Notes under the pieces: generated by a model
Database searches by the model: none
Seen by the model: the letters and a program-made list of their open reading frames with translations, nothing else
What the model was told of the DNA's origin: nothing
Made by a program: the position numbers and the translations under genes
Shown: positions 41,987-53,100 of the stretch, piece after piece
Layout of the letters: every line of letters starts with the position of its first letter
How positions within the stretch are numbered: position 1 is the first letter of the stretch
NCBI GenBank assembly: GCA_025765615.1
Contig: JAIVFJ010000270.1
Span: 1-64,000 of the forward strand
Source of the DNA: Zopfochytrium polystomum
Taxonomy: Eukaryota > Chytridiomycota > Chytridiomycetes > Chytridiales > Chytridiaceae
DNA length: 64,000 nucleotides
Direction of reading: 5' to 3'

Positions 41987-43178
41987 ATGCTGTCCATCGC
42001 CTCTGCTTTTACCCCGCTGCGACAACCGACTCAGCGCATCCACTTGCGGCTCCGCAAGGCTCAGGTTTAAGCTCAGACGGGTCGTCTTTATCACTACAGC
42101 CGCCCTCGGACGGCTCCCCAACATCACTTCCTTCAGATGTGCCAGACGCTTTGACGGGAGCGCAAAGCTCGATCGACCCGAGCAAGCCGAAGCCATTCGG
42201 CTCCTCTTTGCCGTCACTCCCGATCACACCTGCCTCTGGCCCTGACAAGGTTCCAGTAGCGCAGGCGCCCGCAACGCTCGAAGCCGCTGACGCAAAATCC
42301 GAAGGTAAGGGGTCTCCGATTTCATAGAAATATGCATTCAGCTTCTACTGAAATATATTATCCAAGTCAGTGAGTCTTGGCGAAAATATAGGCCAAGGCG
42401 CCGACGGAATAGTTCACATAGCAACACGAGGAGATGGAACGATCGTCGCTCACAAGAAGAGGAAACTACTCGAAATGTACTGATACCGATATCGCGGCAA
42501 CGACGGCAGGTAGCATCGTAGAATGGTTTTTGGAAAGTCTCACAGGTTTTTTTCAGCGGGTCAGTTTATAGAAGTAAGCGATGACAGGAAAAGGATGCTC
42601 CAAAACCTTGTCGGAGAAAAGGGACTTCAACAATTTCTTGAACAAGAAAAAGCAAAATTGAAGACGAAGCAAGGAACCCCATTTCTTCTGAAAGGCGAGA
42701 CGCAAAACCCCCCCATGTCCAAGCGATGAAATCGCGACGCAGCTCCTCCAACAAGAAAGCGAAATGGGATGGACTCACAGAGACACTCGAGCAGCCAAAC
42801 TTCAAGTGCATTCCGCCGAGGCTGTCCCGAATGTGGACCAACGGTGCGGATAAATCCTAGGGTCTCCAAACCTCATAAACTTTTACCTTCCATTCACCTC
42901 ACGACGCAGCGATGAAAACGGTAAATTTGTCGAAAAAGGAGCAGGAAGGGTATTGCGGGGAACACTGGAGGAAATTTGTCAGAAATACGGATTCCAGTGT
43001 CGGAAAGACGCTATCTATCGACGAACTGCGCAAGTGCAACACCGGAAACAGCGAGCTCGGATGGGTCACCCAAGGCAATCTTCCATTTGGTTACCGTTTC
43101 ATCGATGTTGAACTCAATCTCCTCTCCACGGCAGGACACTTCGACCTGTCGATTCAAACTCCGCCATGTCAAGAATAA
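41987..43178 (+). pseudogene. secreted protein with kinase-like glycine loop 3
   Basis: From the ATG at 41987 there is a short signal-like start (MLSIASAFTP). A one-base change in the C4 run joins it to a Ser/Pro-rich linker. A GTAAGG intron (about 42305-42380) then leads to SLGENIGQGADGIVHIATRGDGTIVAHKK, a clear kinase glycine loop with the downstream Lys. A further exon (from about 42557) encodes QFIEVSDDRKRMLQNLVGEKG. After a C7 frame change it reads WDGLTETLEQPNFKCIPPRL, and the last part (about 42910-43178) includes LGWVTQGNLPFGYRF, which has some resemblance to a parvulin signature. No catalytic-loop motif is seen. Several frame changes; the gene model is uncertain. Confidence 0.4.
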
Positions 43179-43353
43179 ACACATGATCGTAACACGATCG
43201 CATTTCTTCCCAACCCTTATCCGGCGCGCTCTTCCCCAACGGAATCGATCACCTCGCTTCGTCGCCCACCCGATCCAGTCCCTTGCCTTCTCGTTATCTC
43301 ACCACATCCGCATCCGATCGCACCCAACCTCTTCCACCTTCACCATCATCGAA

Positions 43354-43910
43354 ATGAGCGAACCTACAACAGCACGGTCCAAAAAGCCGCAAATCGACGA
43401 CGTCGAAGATACCCGCACGCCGCCGCCAAAGGAACCGCCAGCGATCGTGCAGCCGCCATGGGTTCGGGTGCACGCGGAAGCTGTCGAGCGAGAGGAGGCG
43501 ACGTACAAGGATCCCGCGACCGGGTGAGTTGGGCGTTTTTTTGTCTCGACCCCCACAACTACCGACTGAACGATGCTGTCCCCCCTCAGGTACACCGTGT
43601 TCACCTCGAAGTTGCATCTGGATCGAGGCTACTGTTGTGGGAACGCTTGCCGGTAAGGTTTTGGCTGGCGACAGCTTCCGGTAAAAACAATTGACTAAAA
43701 CAAGCGATTGACGGCAGGCACTGCCCGTACGACAAGGCGAACGTCGGCAAGCCTAAGTCCGAAATCAGCGCGCAGGCGCGGCGGGTGCGGCGAGCGCGTC
43801 GAGCGGCGCGTGGCGGTTGCCGCAGAGGCGAGCGAGAGCGGGAGCGGCTCGGATGTCGCGGGAACTGGCAACGACCCATGAGGATGCGGCGTTCGGGGTT
43901 TGGGGTTTGA
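43354..43910 (+). CDS. DUF5522-type protein with CCGxxCRHCPY motif
   Basis: Three exons fit perfectly: 43354-43523, 43590-43652 and 43718-43910; introns have GTGAGT...TCAG and GTAAGG...ACTAAA...GCAG. The product (about 141 residues) has an acidic/Pro-rich N-terminus, then [32 protein letters not shown], the hallmark of DUF5522 with four conserved Cys and one His likely binding a metal. An Arg-rich tail follows. Family function is unknown. The tail exon and its downstream flank were copied to 49700-49960. Confidence 0.85.
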
Positions 43911-45129
43911 ACCTTATGATCACGTGTTTTGGTGTGGGGGATCTTCGCGGTGGCACCAAAACAAAACAGAGACCTCATCGGGTGGGGCCGTCAACCCTGC
44001 TTTCGCTGAAGATGTCACCTCTGAAGTACTGACTTTTGATCGCATTCGCAGCTGTTGAAAATCTGAGGGAGCTGCACACGCGAATGAGATGAAGATTCTC
44101 CCACATACGTTGCGGAAGGATGACGAGAAAGGGACACCAGGGGCGTCACAAACCTGCACACGGGAACGGGACAAAAATTCTCCCACACTGTGTGTGACTT
44201 GAAAATATCAGCATAAAAAGAGAGGGAAGATCATCGACAAACACGTGAGAGGAAATGGAGCCGAGATAAAGGTCCAAAAGTCTAAAAGTCAACAGCAGCA
44301 GCCTTGGCGATGTGAGGGTCTGGGGCTGAAAACCCTTGAGGAGACTGTCAAATGCTGAGATGAGTGCGAACGTCGGACGGTCAGACCACTGTTGTTGTTA
44401 ATAGTGCCAAAGGTGATCGGCCTTTCCGTTCCAGAACGATCCAACTGGTCAGACGCATTCAAAAGCAGTTGTGTTCCCATGTAGTTACGGTAATGAATGG
44501 AATGCTGTTGCATCGCATGGTATCGTTGAAGCGATCCATTCACGAGTCCCTCACCAAATCAGTAGTTTTTAATATGATGGGACTGAAAATCACTACTTAC
44601 GTTTAGATCATTCCCTTGCGCGGAGTCCTCGACGTCGCCCATTGAGCATAGCTTCCATTGTTGCGGCTGGGCAAGCCAACCTGATTGGAGCGCAAACCTT
44701 TGGCCAAAGCTAGAGCAGCGCAATCCATCTTCTTCTACAGTGCGATGTCAGAGGCATCAAAGCGTTGGTGTATTCTCAGTAAACTTGCTGCTGTCGATTG
44801 GATCCATTTTGGCCTATGATGCTGCATGCGGTACTACACGAACTGCCTCGAATTCTCCTCCTACTTCTGAGCAATGCAAGTTCCCAGTCCTATCAGCATC
44901 AGGAAGGGGCCCACCGAGTGCTCAAGAACCGATCACGGTTTCAGGCGAAAAAGCAGCTGGGTTGGATAAATCTGGAGCCACACTGGCGCACTCGGCTGTC
45001 CATCCTCATCGGGCATGCCGTCCATCGTCTGCTGCTTCCTCATTGGCTTAAAATGGTTATTGACGGCTGCAACCGGCACGTCAATCGCCCGAAGAGCCAA
45101 TATATGCCTCGTTCCTGAGCGGGCGACAA
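43911..45129. other. no gene supported
   Basis: 43920-44035 is the downstream flank that is duplicated near 49850-49960. Plus-strand open stretches at 44798-45118 and minus-strand ones at 44620-44730 (MDCAALALAKGLRSNQVGLP) are short, lack splice signals and match nothing I know. Confidence 0.35.
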
Positions 45130-45480
45130 TCAATCATCCTTCTCCTCCCACCCTGCGATGACGGAACATCGAAGAATGGGATACAAGGAGCTCTCATAGC
45201 GTTCAAAGTAAACCCCGATCTCGCGTAATTCGTGAGCGACTTGTGGCTTTGCAACAACGCCTTCTCCTTCCTTAGAAACTTCGACCCTCTCCCATCGCTT
45301 CAGCATATTTCGGATCTGCTTCTCTTCCGCGACAACCTCCATACCCTGCTCTAGGGATGCAGGACGATCCTGGTGATCCTCCTCACGCGCACGAATCGAT
45401 GTTTTCCACCCCCTCTTCCACGCCCAGTTCAGCAAGGGCGATGCAATAATCAGCCAGATCTTGCGACGAGGGAGGGGGCT
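45130..45480 (-). CDS. possible 3' part of an unknown helical protein
   Basis: The minus strand is open from about 45435 to a stop at 45130 and encodes KQIRNMLKRWERVEVSKEG and VAHELREIGVYFERYESSLY, a charged helical sequence with reasonable coding character. A related-looking frame upstream (LADYCIALAELGVEEG) is shifted. There is no clear start and no recognised domain. Confidence 0.3.
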   Translation of the reverse strand, partial: SPLPRRKIWLIIASPLLNWAWKRGWKTSIRAREEDHQDRPASLEQGMEVVAEEKQIRNMLKRWERVEVSKEGEGVVAKPQVAHELREIGVYFERYESSLYPILRCSVIAGWEEKDD

Positions 45481-46544
45481 AGTACGCAGCGCGCAGCCTC
45501 GCTCGCTAAGCTTGCCTTGCTTCTCATTGGCTCACTCACACCCACGCTCTATAAAAGCTCGACCAAAGAAAAAATTTTTGATTTTTCCCGCCTGCACCTG
45601 TCTGTCTGCCTGCCTTTCCTCGCCCTGTCTGTGCCTGCCTCATTCCCGCGAACGAACCCGCATCGCGCGCTCCTCCTCCTTGCCCTTGCCGTGAAGGCCG
45701 CGTCCCACCTACGCCTCGCCGGCGTCTCACAGACCCCCCCATCAGACACACCGCTGACCGTCTGGTCTCGCACGGTGTACAAGCCTGTCTCAGCATATTC
45801 CATCTCTCCCGTCTCCCAGAAAGACACACAACTAGCTCAAATCCGATTCTCTCTGTTGGCAGCGCAAAATTAAAGGTTAGTGAATCTCCGTTTTTATTTC
45901 CCTCGCCTGCGATGGTCCCATCAGCGTAAGTCTAGGCCTTTTTTCACATCATTCCTTTGCCGGAGGGCACATCCAAAGCAACGACGGGGAGCGCCGCGTC
46001 GCGGCGCTACCCCCTCGCCTCTTGGATGAGGATGAAATGGAATCGGCCGCCGGCCGCAAAAGACGGCATCCATCGTCCTTGTGTGTCGTTCAGCGCCTTG
46101 TGTCCCAGTGGCTCAGCCATTGATACGCATGGCGCAGAACGCCGATGTTGCGCGGCGGTTGAGGGAAGGAAGGTTACCGAGTTGAGCAAGCGGCTTTGCC
46201 GGTTGTTGAGTGGAGCGGTGATTTCTCCTTTATTCTCGTGTTTCTCTTCTTCAACACGTTGGTCGTGGTTGTAGGCGGTACATTGCTTGGCGTCGAGCGC
46301 TGGCGGAGCGAGGGTTGGGTGGCGATCGCACCCGGCCTTACCTTTTTTCCTGATGCACCGTTGCTAACTCCCGCCTTTCCCTAACCCATCCGCTTCAACG
46401 ACAGAAGTTGATTGTTTGCCCATCCAATCAATCAATCAATCCTTCTGTCTTTCATTGGTTGGTTCCTTTTTTTTTTTTTTTTTTTTTTTCCTTTTTTTTT
46501 TCTCACTTCTTGTTGACGAACGTTCGATTTTCGCCCATGCTGAC
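45481..46544. promoter_or_regulatory. promoter side of the SANT gene
   Basis: A TATAAAAG box at about 45550 is preceded by ATTGGCTCA (an inverted CCAAT) near 45525 and followed by pyrimidine-rich sequence, so transcription rightward is likely from here. Closer to the start codon, a T24-type run (46467-46490) and a second T run form the 5' leader. An open stretch at 45373-45873 may be part of the leader; I do not call it a gene. Confidence 0.4.
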
Positions 46545-49064
46545 ATGTCATCTTCGGCCACCAAAACGTCCGAAAGGTCGAACAGCACCAAAATGGCGGA
46601 AGCGCAGCACGCCGAAGGCGCGAAACTCGTGTGCGACGATTCGATCGGCCCCGGCGACGAAAGCACGGCTTTGGACTCGCAAAAGTTGACGCCCACGAAA
46701 GCCACGGTCAGCCGCCATACCGGTCCACGGCCGCCTACCTCCGCGGTCGCCGACCCTGCCGCATTCTACAGCAAGTCGCTGGCAGACCTCACCACCGTGA
46801 CGCAGATTCCCAGAAAAAGGAGCATCGCGGCCGACAAGATCTCCGACGTGCCTTCCAGTCGCGAATCAGAGTCACCAGTGGTTGCGCCACCGGCTACCCC
46901 AGCGCATACCGAGCCGGCCAACCATTCGTCTGCCCTCACCGAAGACGCAGCCGCCGCTGCGGAGGCCAGTTCTCCTGTCGCAGCGAAGAAGGAGCCCCGG
47001 AACCGCCGCTTCCGCCGTGACAGCTTGCAGCTTGACAATCCGTTTGGGGAGCTGGTCTCTGAGATACTTCCCACGAACGCGCGGTACGCGACGAGACGGC
47101 GCACGGCCGAGGCAGCTGCTGTCTCCACCGGAGGACTGTCGACACCTCCGGAAGCATCCTCCGCCCCAGCGATCCCGGTCGCCGCGAGAAAAACTCTGCC
47201 GGCCAAAACCCAGAAAGGGAAAACGGTGCCAAAAGCGGGAAAGCAGCAAAAGACGGAGAAACCTGCAGAGGCGGAGACGGTGAAACCTCCGACGCCGGAA
47301 AAACCGCCGAGGCGCCGACGCATTCGTGGTCCCAGTGTCGCGAGCGCTGCTGAATCAGAAAAGGCGGCTGACATTTCGACGACGACAGAAACAGCAGCGA
47401 CGGATATCAAAGCTGAGCCACTCGTGGAGCCGATGGCTCAGGAAAAAGAAACTGCATCGGCAGAGCCAGACAACGGGCATATTGAAAGCGCGGCGACCAA
47501 GGGTGCTCCAGTTACGGATGCTACCTGTGAACCGAAAGAACACGCAGCCACAGCGATCGGTACCTCAGATTCCACAGCCCTAGTTCCGACCGACAACCAC
47601 AAAAAAGCCGATGAGACACCGGAAACCGGATCGCCAAATGCCGCCGAAAAGTCTCCAGCGCTGAAAGCTTCTAACGGACCTGGGACAGGAAGCGAAAATA
47701 CCGAGAAATCGCCAGTCGGGAACGAGAACACTCCGGAGCCCACAAGGGCAGAAAGCAAGATCAGCCCTCAACTGAAGGCCACTGCAGCCGCTGCAACCGT
47801 CAAGCTCACTGGCGGCCCAGGCACCTCACCAGTCGGCATTCCCCTCCTTGCGAGAACGACTCGTAGACGCCGCGGCGCAGACCAGCAGCTTGTTGCCCGC
47901 CTCGATTCCACCCCGCCCCGCGCGTCTTCCACCGCAGCCCCAAGGGCGCCTCGCACCTTCCCCGGCCGCATCACGCGAAACCGCGTACACGATGGCGAGT
48001 CGATCCTCGCGCTGGCCTTCGCGCGGACTGCGCAGAAGCCGTACTCGATCACCAAAATGGCGTGCCCCATACCAGATATCGTGACCGACATCGCCGAGCT
48101 GCCCGCTTTGGAAGTCCGCTGTAAAAGTCGATTTGAGGTGCGGGATTGGGTATTCGCGCCGCGTGGAAGAGTCTGTCCGACTGGAAAGAAAGCGGTGATG
48201 CCGGCAAGTGGCGTGATCGATCCCGAGTTCAGCACGCTCAGAACGAATGCCCCGACACTGCAGGACGGCGGCGAAAAGTATTCAGACCTGGGGCACCCAA
48301 CACCGCCAAGCGAGACGTGCGATTTGCCAGCTGCGTCCATCCCCATGGAGTTGGAGGCGTCTAACGACTCGATCCCTTCTGCCTCATCGATCGATCACCC
48401 ATTCGCAAAGCGACCCATCGACGAAGCCCAATCCTCCGCTCCCTACCCACCTGCCAAACGACTCCGCTGGCGTTGGCTCGACCCCAACCCTCCCCTCGCC
48501 CCACCGCATCCCGACCTCCACCGCTTCACCCACCCCCTCGACGAGACCCACACCTCCCACAGCCACCACTTCCCCATCGAACACACACTCCTCCCCGCCC
48601 CGGCCTGGCTCCCCCGAGAGCTCGACGACCTCGCAGCCGGCTTGGCCGCGGTCGGCAAGAGCTTCACGCGGATCGCGCGGGACTTTGTGAGGACGCGGCC
48701 GACGGCGGATTGCGTGGAGGCGTACTATATGCGGAAGCACGATATACGGAGGGCGGCGGGGTGGCTGCGGGTGAGGAGGAAAGGGCCGGTCGCGATGGCG
48801 GTCAGTAGGGCGGCGGTTGCGGCAGCGGCGGCAGCGGCGACTGGTGGGGTTGCTGAGGGCAAGGATGGGGGCATGGGTGTGGAGACAAGGAGAACGAAGT
48901 TGCTGAAGACTGTGCAGACTGGAGGGAGCGACAATGCCGCGATGGCACGCGATGTTGGGGCAGGGGTAAAGGTCGAGGAGGCAACGAGGGTGGAGGCAGT
49001 CCGCGGAACGGGTGTGGGCCGTGGGAGGCGTGGAAGGGGTGGGAAAGGTATCGGTATGAAGTGA
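46545..49064 (+). CDS. ELM2/SANT-type chromatin protein (MIER/MTA-like)
   Basis: A single-exon gene of 839 residues from the ATG at 46545 (MSSSATKTSERSNSTKM). The first 500 residues are disordered, rich in Ala, Pro, Glu, Thr and basic clusters (PEKPPRRRRIRG). Residues about 445-620 form a more ordered block (RITRNRVHDGESILALAFARTAQ, PYSITKMACPIPDIVTDIAEL, RFEVRDWVFAPRGR) placed where an ELM2-like region would be. A SANT domain follows at about 688-740 (LPRELDDLAAGLAAVGKSFTRIARDFVRTR.TADCVEAYYMRKH), very close in pattern to MIER/MTA/RERE corepressors, which recruit histone deacetylases. A Gly/Arg-rich tail ends the protein. It is intact; the 3' half is duplicated at 50047-51212. Confidence 0.75.
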   Translation: MSSSATKTSERSNSTKMAEAQHAEGAKLVCDDSIGPGDESTALDSQKLTPTKATVSRHTGPRPPTSAVADPAAFYSKSLADLTTVTQIPRKRSIAADKISDVPSSRESESPVVAPPATPAHTEPANHSSALTEDAAAAAEASSPVAAKKEPRNRRFRRDSLQLDNPFGELVSEILPTNARYATRRRTAEAAAVSTGGLSTPPEASSAPAIPVAARKTLPAKTQKGKTVPKAGKQQKTEKPAEAETVKPPTPEKPPRRRRIRGPSVASAAESEKAADISTTTETAATDIKAEPLVEPMAQEKETASAEPDNGHIESAATKGAPVTDATCEPKEHAATAIGTSDSTALVPTDNHKKADETPETGSPNAAEKSPALKASNGPGTGSENTEKSPVGNENTPEPTRAESKISPQLKATAAAATVKLTGGPGTSPVGIPLLARTTRRRRGADQQLVARLDSTPPRASSTAAPRAPRTFPGRITRNRVHDGESILALAFARTAQKPYSITKMACPIPDIVTDIAELPALEVRCKSRFEVRDWVFAPRGRVCPTGKKAVMPASGVIDPEFSTLRTNAPTLQDGGEKYSDLGHPTPPSETCDLPAASIPMELEASNDSIPSASSIDHPFAKRPIDEAQSSAPYPPAKRLRWRWLDPNPPLAPPHPDLHRFTHPLDETHTSHSHHFPIEHTLLPAPAWLPRELDDLAAGLAAVGKSFTRIARDFVRTRPTADCVEAYYMRKHDIRRAAGWLRVRRKGPVAMAVSRAAVAAAAAAATGGVAEGKDGGMGVETRRTKLLKTVQTGGSDNAAMARDVGAGVKVEEATRVEAVRGTGVGRGRRGRGGKGIGMK

Positions 49065-49699
49065 TTTCAAGAAGGATTACGTGATGAAATGGCATGCGGG
49101 AAGCGGACTTCTTTGAGCGTTGCCAAGTATATATTTACATATATCTGTTGTTTGTTCCTGGAGTTCTGTGATCAACTGTAATTGGAGGAGGGAAAAAGTG
49201 CGTTCCGCTTCGCCATTCACACCAGTTGCCACTTGACAAGGTCTCTCCCCGCTGCATCCCCTCGAAGACCGCAAGGCAGCGGCCTGTCCAAATGGCGTCA
49301 AGAGCTGTACCTCGCTTTGAGGAGCGGCATGAGAAGGAGTGACGGCGACAGCTCAGGCTGTATGCCGCCGAATTGCCGTAGCCGCCAGCTCGCCCAGGTA
49401 CAATCCGAGCTGACGCTGCCATTCCTTCTCGTTCCGTTCGTCAAACCGAGGGGCTCCTCTCGTCGCCATTGCGGACAGGTCGCTTCCGTGTGTGTGTCCT
49501 CCAAGGAGTGCAGCTGGAAGTGACACCGTGTCGATGGTTGGCTGTTGAAGGTCTGTGGACAACGAGAAGTCGGAAACGCGAGTGTGAGAATCAGAGATTC
49601 CATGCGCCACGCCCCCGGAAAAGGGACAAGCGCGGAAAACACCAGACACAAACACAGACACACAAAAGCGAAAACGCAAGGGCGGCACCCACGGAAGCA
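49065..49699. other. intergenic between the SANT gene and the duplicated block
   Basis: A minus-strand stretch encodes FDERNEKEWQRQLGLYLGEL (about 49455-49370) and might be part of a small gene, but its start, splice sites and family are not seen. Otherwise this holds nothing I can support. Confidence 0.3.
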
Positions 49700-49960
49700 C
49701 TGCCTGAAGGACAAGGCGAACGTCCGCAAGAAATCAGTGCGCAGGCGCGGATGGTGCAGCGATAGGCTGCGGAGCAGAGCGCGAGCGGGAGCGGGTCGGA
49801 TGTAGCGGGATCTGGCCGTGAAGGTGTGGAGTTAGGGGTTTGAACGTTATGATCACGTGTTTTGACGAGGGGGATCTTCGCGGTGGCACCAAAATCGAGA
49901 CCTTATCGGGAGACCACCGTTAAGCCTGCTTTCTTTCGCTGAGGATGTTTCGTCGAAAGT
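49700..49960 (+). repeat. duplicated tail of the DUF5522 gene and its flank
   Basis: This copies 43730-44025: GACAAGGCGAACGTC, GAAATCAG.GCGCAGGCGCGG, GAGCGGGAGCGG, TTATGATCACGTGTTTTG and GGGGGATCTTCGCGGTGGCACCAAAA occur in the same order with deletions. The coding frame of the exon is not preserved. It abuts the truncated SANT copy. Confidence 0.75.
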
Positions 49961-50046
49961 TCGGACTCCTAGACTTGGTGATATGGGGTACTGTGGGGTG
50001 CGACTGCCAAGTAATGCGCCAAGTGCCAGTCGTCAGACCCATATTA

Positions 50047-51212
50047 GACCAGCTGCTGGTTGCCGGCCTCGATTCCACCCCGCCTCGGGCGTCTGCCGCA
50101 GCCGCACCGCGACCGCCTCACACCTTCCCTGGCCGCATTACGCGAACGCGTGTCCACGAAGGCGAGTCGATCCTCGCGTTGGCCTTTGCGCGGACTGCGC
50201 AGAGGCTTTACTCGATCACCAAGATGGCCTGTCCCATACCAGATATCGTGACGGATGTGGCCTGGCTGCTTGCTTTGGAACACCGATGTAAAAGCAGGTT
50301 TGACATGCCCGATTGGGTTTTCGCGCCGCGCGGAAGAGTCTATTCCACTGGCAAGAACACTGTGATTCCGGCGAACGGCGTAGTCGATCCCGAGTTCAGC
50401 ACGCTCAGAACGAATGCTCCGACGCTGCAGGACGGCGGCGAAAAGTACTCAGACCTGGGGCACCCGACTCCGCCAAGTGAGTCGTGCGATGTGCCACTTC
50501 CACCGGTCGCCACGCCGATGGAATTGTCGACTGAAGTGATTCCCTCTGCCTCACCGACCCACCACGAATCGCAAAGCGATCCATCGAAGCCGTTCAATCC
50601 TCCGCTCCCTACCCGCCAGCCAAACGTCTCCGCTGGCGCTGGCTCGACCCAAACCCTTCTCTCGCCCCACAGCACCCCGACCTCCACCGCTTCACCCAAC
50701 CCCTCGACGAGACCCACACCTCCCACAGCCCCATCGAACACACACTCCTCCCGGCCCCCGCCTGGCTCCCCCGCGAGCTGGACGACCTCGCAGCCGGCCT
50801 GGCCGCGGTCGGCAAGAGCTTCACGCGGATATCGCGGGACTTTGTGAGGACGCGGCCGACGGCGGATTGCGTGGAGGCGTACTATATGCGCAAGCACGAG
50901 ATGCGGAGGGCGGCGGGGTGGTTGCGGGTGAGGAGGAAAGGGCCGGTCGCGATGGCGGTCAGTAGGGCGGCGGTTGCGGCAGCGGCGGCAGCGGCGACTG
51001 GTGGGGTTGCTGAGGGCAAGGATGGGGGCACGGGTGTGGAGACGAGGAGAACGAAGTTGCTGAAGTCTGTGCAGACTGGAGGCAGCGACAATGCCGCGAT
51101 GGCACGTGATGTTGGGGCAGGGGTAAAGGTCGAGGAGGTGACGAGGGTGGAGGCAGTCCGCGGAACGGGTGCAGGCCGTGGAAGGGGTGGGAAAGGTATC
51201 GGTATGAAATGA
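50047..51212 (+). pseudogene. truncated second copy of the SANT gene
   Basis: Homologous to 47880-49064: the ELM2-like block (SILALAFARTAQ, YSITKMACPIPDIVTDV), the SANT domain and the Gly/Arg-rich tail are all present. The disordered N-terminal two-thirds is missing and replaced by unrelated sequence with an upstream ATG at 49945. A small indel near 50570 shifts the frame until the SANT domain continues in the other frame from about 50575 to 51212. The last 400 bases are nearly identical to copy 1 while the first part is visibly more diverged. Confidence 0.8.
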
Positions 51213-51748
51213 TGGATTGCAGAAGGTTATTTCTTTTCTGTTTCGAGTCAAAATTATGTTGTCATCGTGGATTCAAGGTGCATGAAACCAACTTTCGGCA
51301 GCCTCGACCCTATCGACATTATTCGGGAGGGTATTTTTTGGCATGAACCAGCAGAACCCTGCGTGATGGAGCCAAGCACTAAAACATCATGAAACTATCT
51401 GACTCCTGAGGACCATTCACTTTATGACGTAAGGGCAAGTTGGACATCGGACCAAACTCCGAGTCAATGAAATGATTTTACCCAAGAAGTGAACAGGAGG
51501 GGTCACTCAACCGCTAATTCATTGGACCTCAATAAACATACAAGCCTGATTGTGAACAATATGGTGCAGTGACTCTGGATGCCCCGCTACCTCAATTGAG
51601 TAACTGTACCCAACTTGAATAACCTCCCCTGTTTGCATCATCGTCATTTGAACCATCGCTGTCTGACTTTGATCTGATACTCTCGGAACTGTTTGAGTCG
51701 TCCGCGGAAAAGCCAACACCCGTGTCTGACTCCTCGTAACTTGTTTCA
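51213..51748. other. no gene seen
   Basis: AT-richer sequence between the SANT copy and the ankyrin-like relic. Minus-strand open stretches here continue a Ser/Asp-rich text (SDSDGSNDD) that could be the disordered end of the neighbouring relic in another frame. Confidence 0.3.
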
Positions 51749-53100
51749 TCACCCTTGTGGCCGCTCTGCGATAAAGACGTTGGCTGACTTTTGGTCAAGA
51801 ATGAATGAATCCATTTTTTTCAAATCCCGGAGAACATCCTTGTGATTCGGGCTGTTTTTTGAGGTGGTACTCTGCTCGTTGATGCTCAACTCCCTCCAGC
51901 ACTGCACAATTGAAACATGCCCGGAGGCAAGGGCTGCCGCAACAGTTCCAGCATCGTAGCGAAGCTCAAGGCCGCTCCGGTTCCACCATTCCAGCACCTC
52001 CAACTGTCGATTTTCACACGCAAGGCGTAACGCCGCTGAAGAGTACATTAGCTCCAACCCACTATCTTTCCACCACTGAAGAACTTCAGTCCTGCCCATC
52101 GAGGATGCGTGGTTCACGGCTGCAACAGTGTACTCCAGGTCGTGCCCACTGTCCTTCCACCATTGCAAAACACCCACGTGCCCGTTTGCACACGCCCTGT
52201 CCATTGCATCCTCTGAATAATAAACGGACAAGTCGTCCTTGCCCTCTTTCAACCACGCCAAAGCAGCCAAGTGACCATTTTCGCTCGCAAAGTCCATGGA
52301 CTCATTCGAGAACTTGAGATCCAGCCCACTGTCCTTCCCCCACTGCAAACGGCCACATGTCCGTTTCCGCTTGCTCGGTTTATGCAATCGTACGAGTAGC
52401 AGAGAGTAACTCCGCATTCCTTCAGCAGTTGCAGCACCACGCGTGTCCGCTCTCGATCGCTTTGTCCACGTTGATCGCGACGCGCCGAAGGGTTTCCGCC
52501 GAAAGATTGTCTTTCCACCACTTCACGACTTCCAGGTGCCCGTTCGTTGCGTCTGCGGTGATGGCCCGATGGACATGAGACCCGAACGCAGGCCGGCCGA
52601 TGATTGTTTCCCACCACTTCAATACGGGAATGTGGTCCGTGTCTACTGGTGCTAACGAGCGACCGCACCGAATGCTTCACCCGCAGTCCACTGTCTTTCC
52701 ATCACTGCAACACCGCGACGCTCCCGTCGCGGCTCGCCACGTCCATCGCGTTTTGGGGAAATCGCGGCTCGCGTCCTGTACAACTGCGGAAGAGAGTCTA
52801 GCAACTCCACGGCGCCAAATTCGCTCGCTTTGAAGAAGCAGTTGGCAATGTTCCGATACAGGCGCTTGAACACGAAGGTGCTTGAATGGTCTTCAGACGG
52901 AAGAGTGTTGACACGTCGAACTGCTCGTCTGCCGGAAGGTAGCCGCAGATATGGGTCGCGTTCTCGATCGTTCTCGTCGTTGGCCGTGGTGATCGATCTA
53001 CTTCGGCGTGACTAGGCAGATTTGGTGCCACCCACCACCGTCTGCACGGCTGTTTCAAAAGAACGTGCAGCAGCTCAACAAATTGGTTTCGGCGGAAAGC
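51749..53100 (-). pseudogene. ankyrin-like WW-repeat gene, frameshifts and a nonsense codon
   Basis: The product starts near 53040 with VDRSPRPTTRTIENATHICGYL (an F-box-like position), continues YRNIANCFFKASEFGAVELLDSLPQLY, then about eight repeats of roughly 33 residues with the signature GHVxVLQWWKDSGLxLxYxxxAxxxA. The last four repeats (51900-52330) are in one clean frame. Upstream the frame changes near 52865, 52760, 52640, 52480 and 52340, and a TGA replaces a Trp codon near 52705 (LQ-stop-WKDSGL). A nonsense change plus many shifts argues for real decay. Such repeats are probably protein-binding. Confidence 0.6.
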
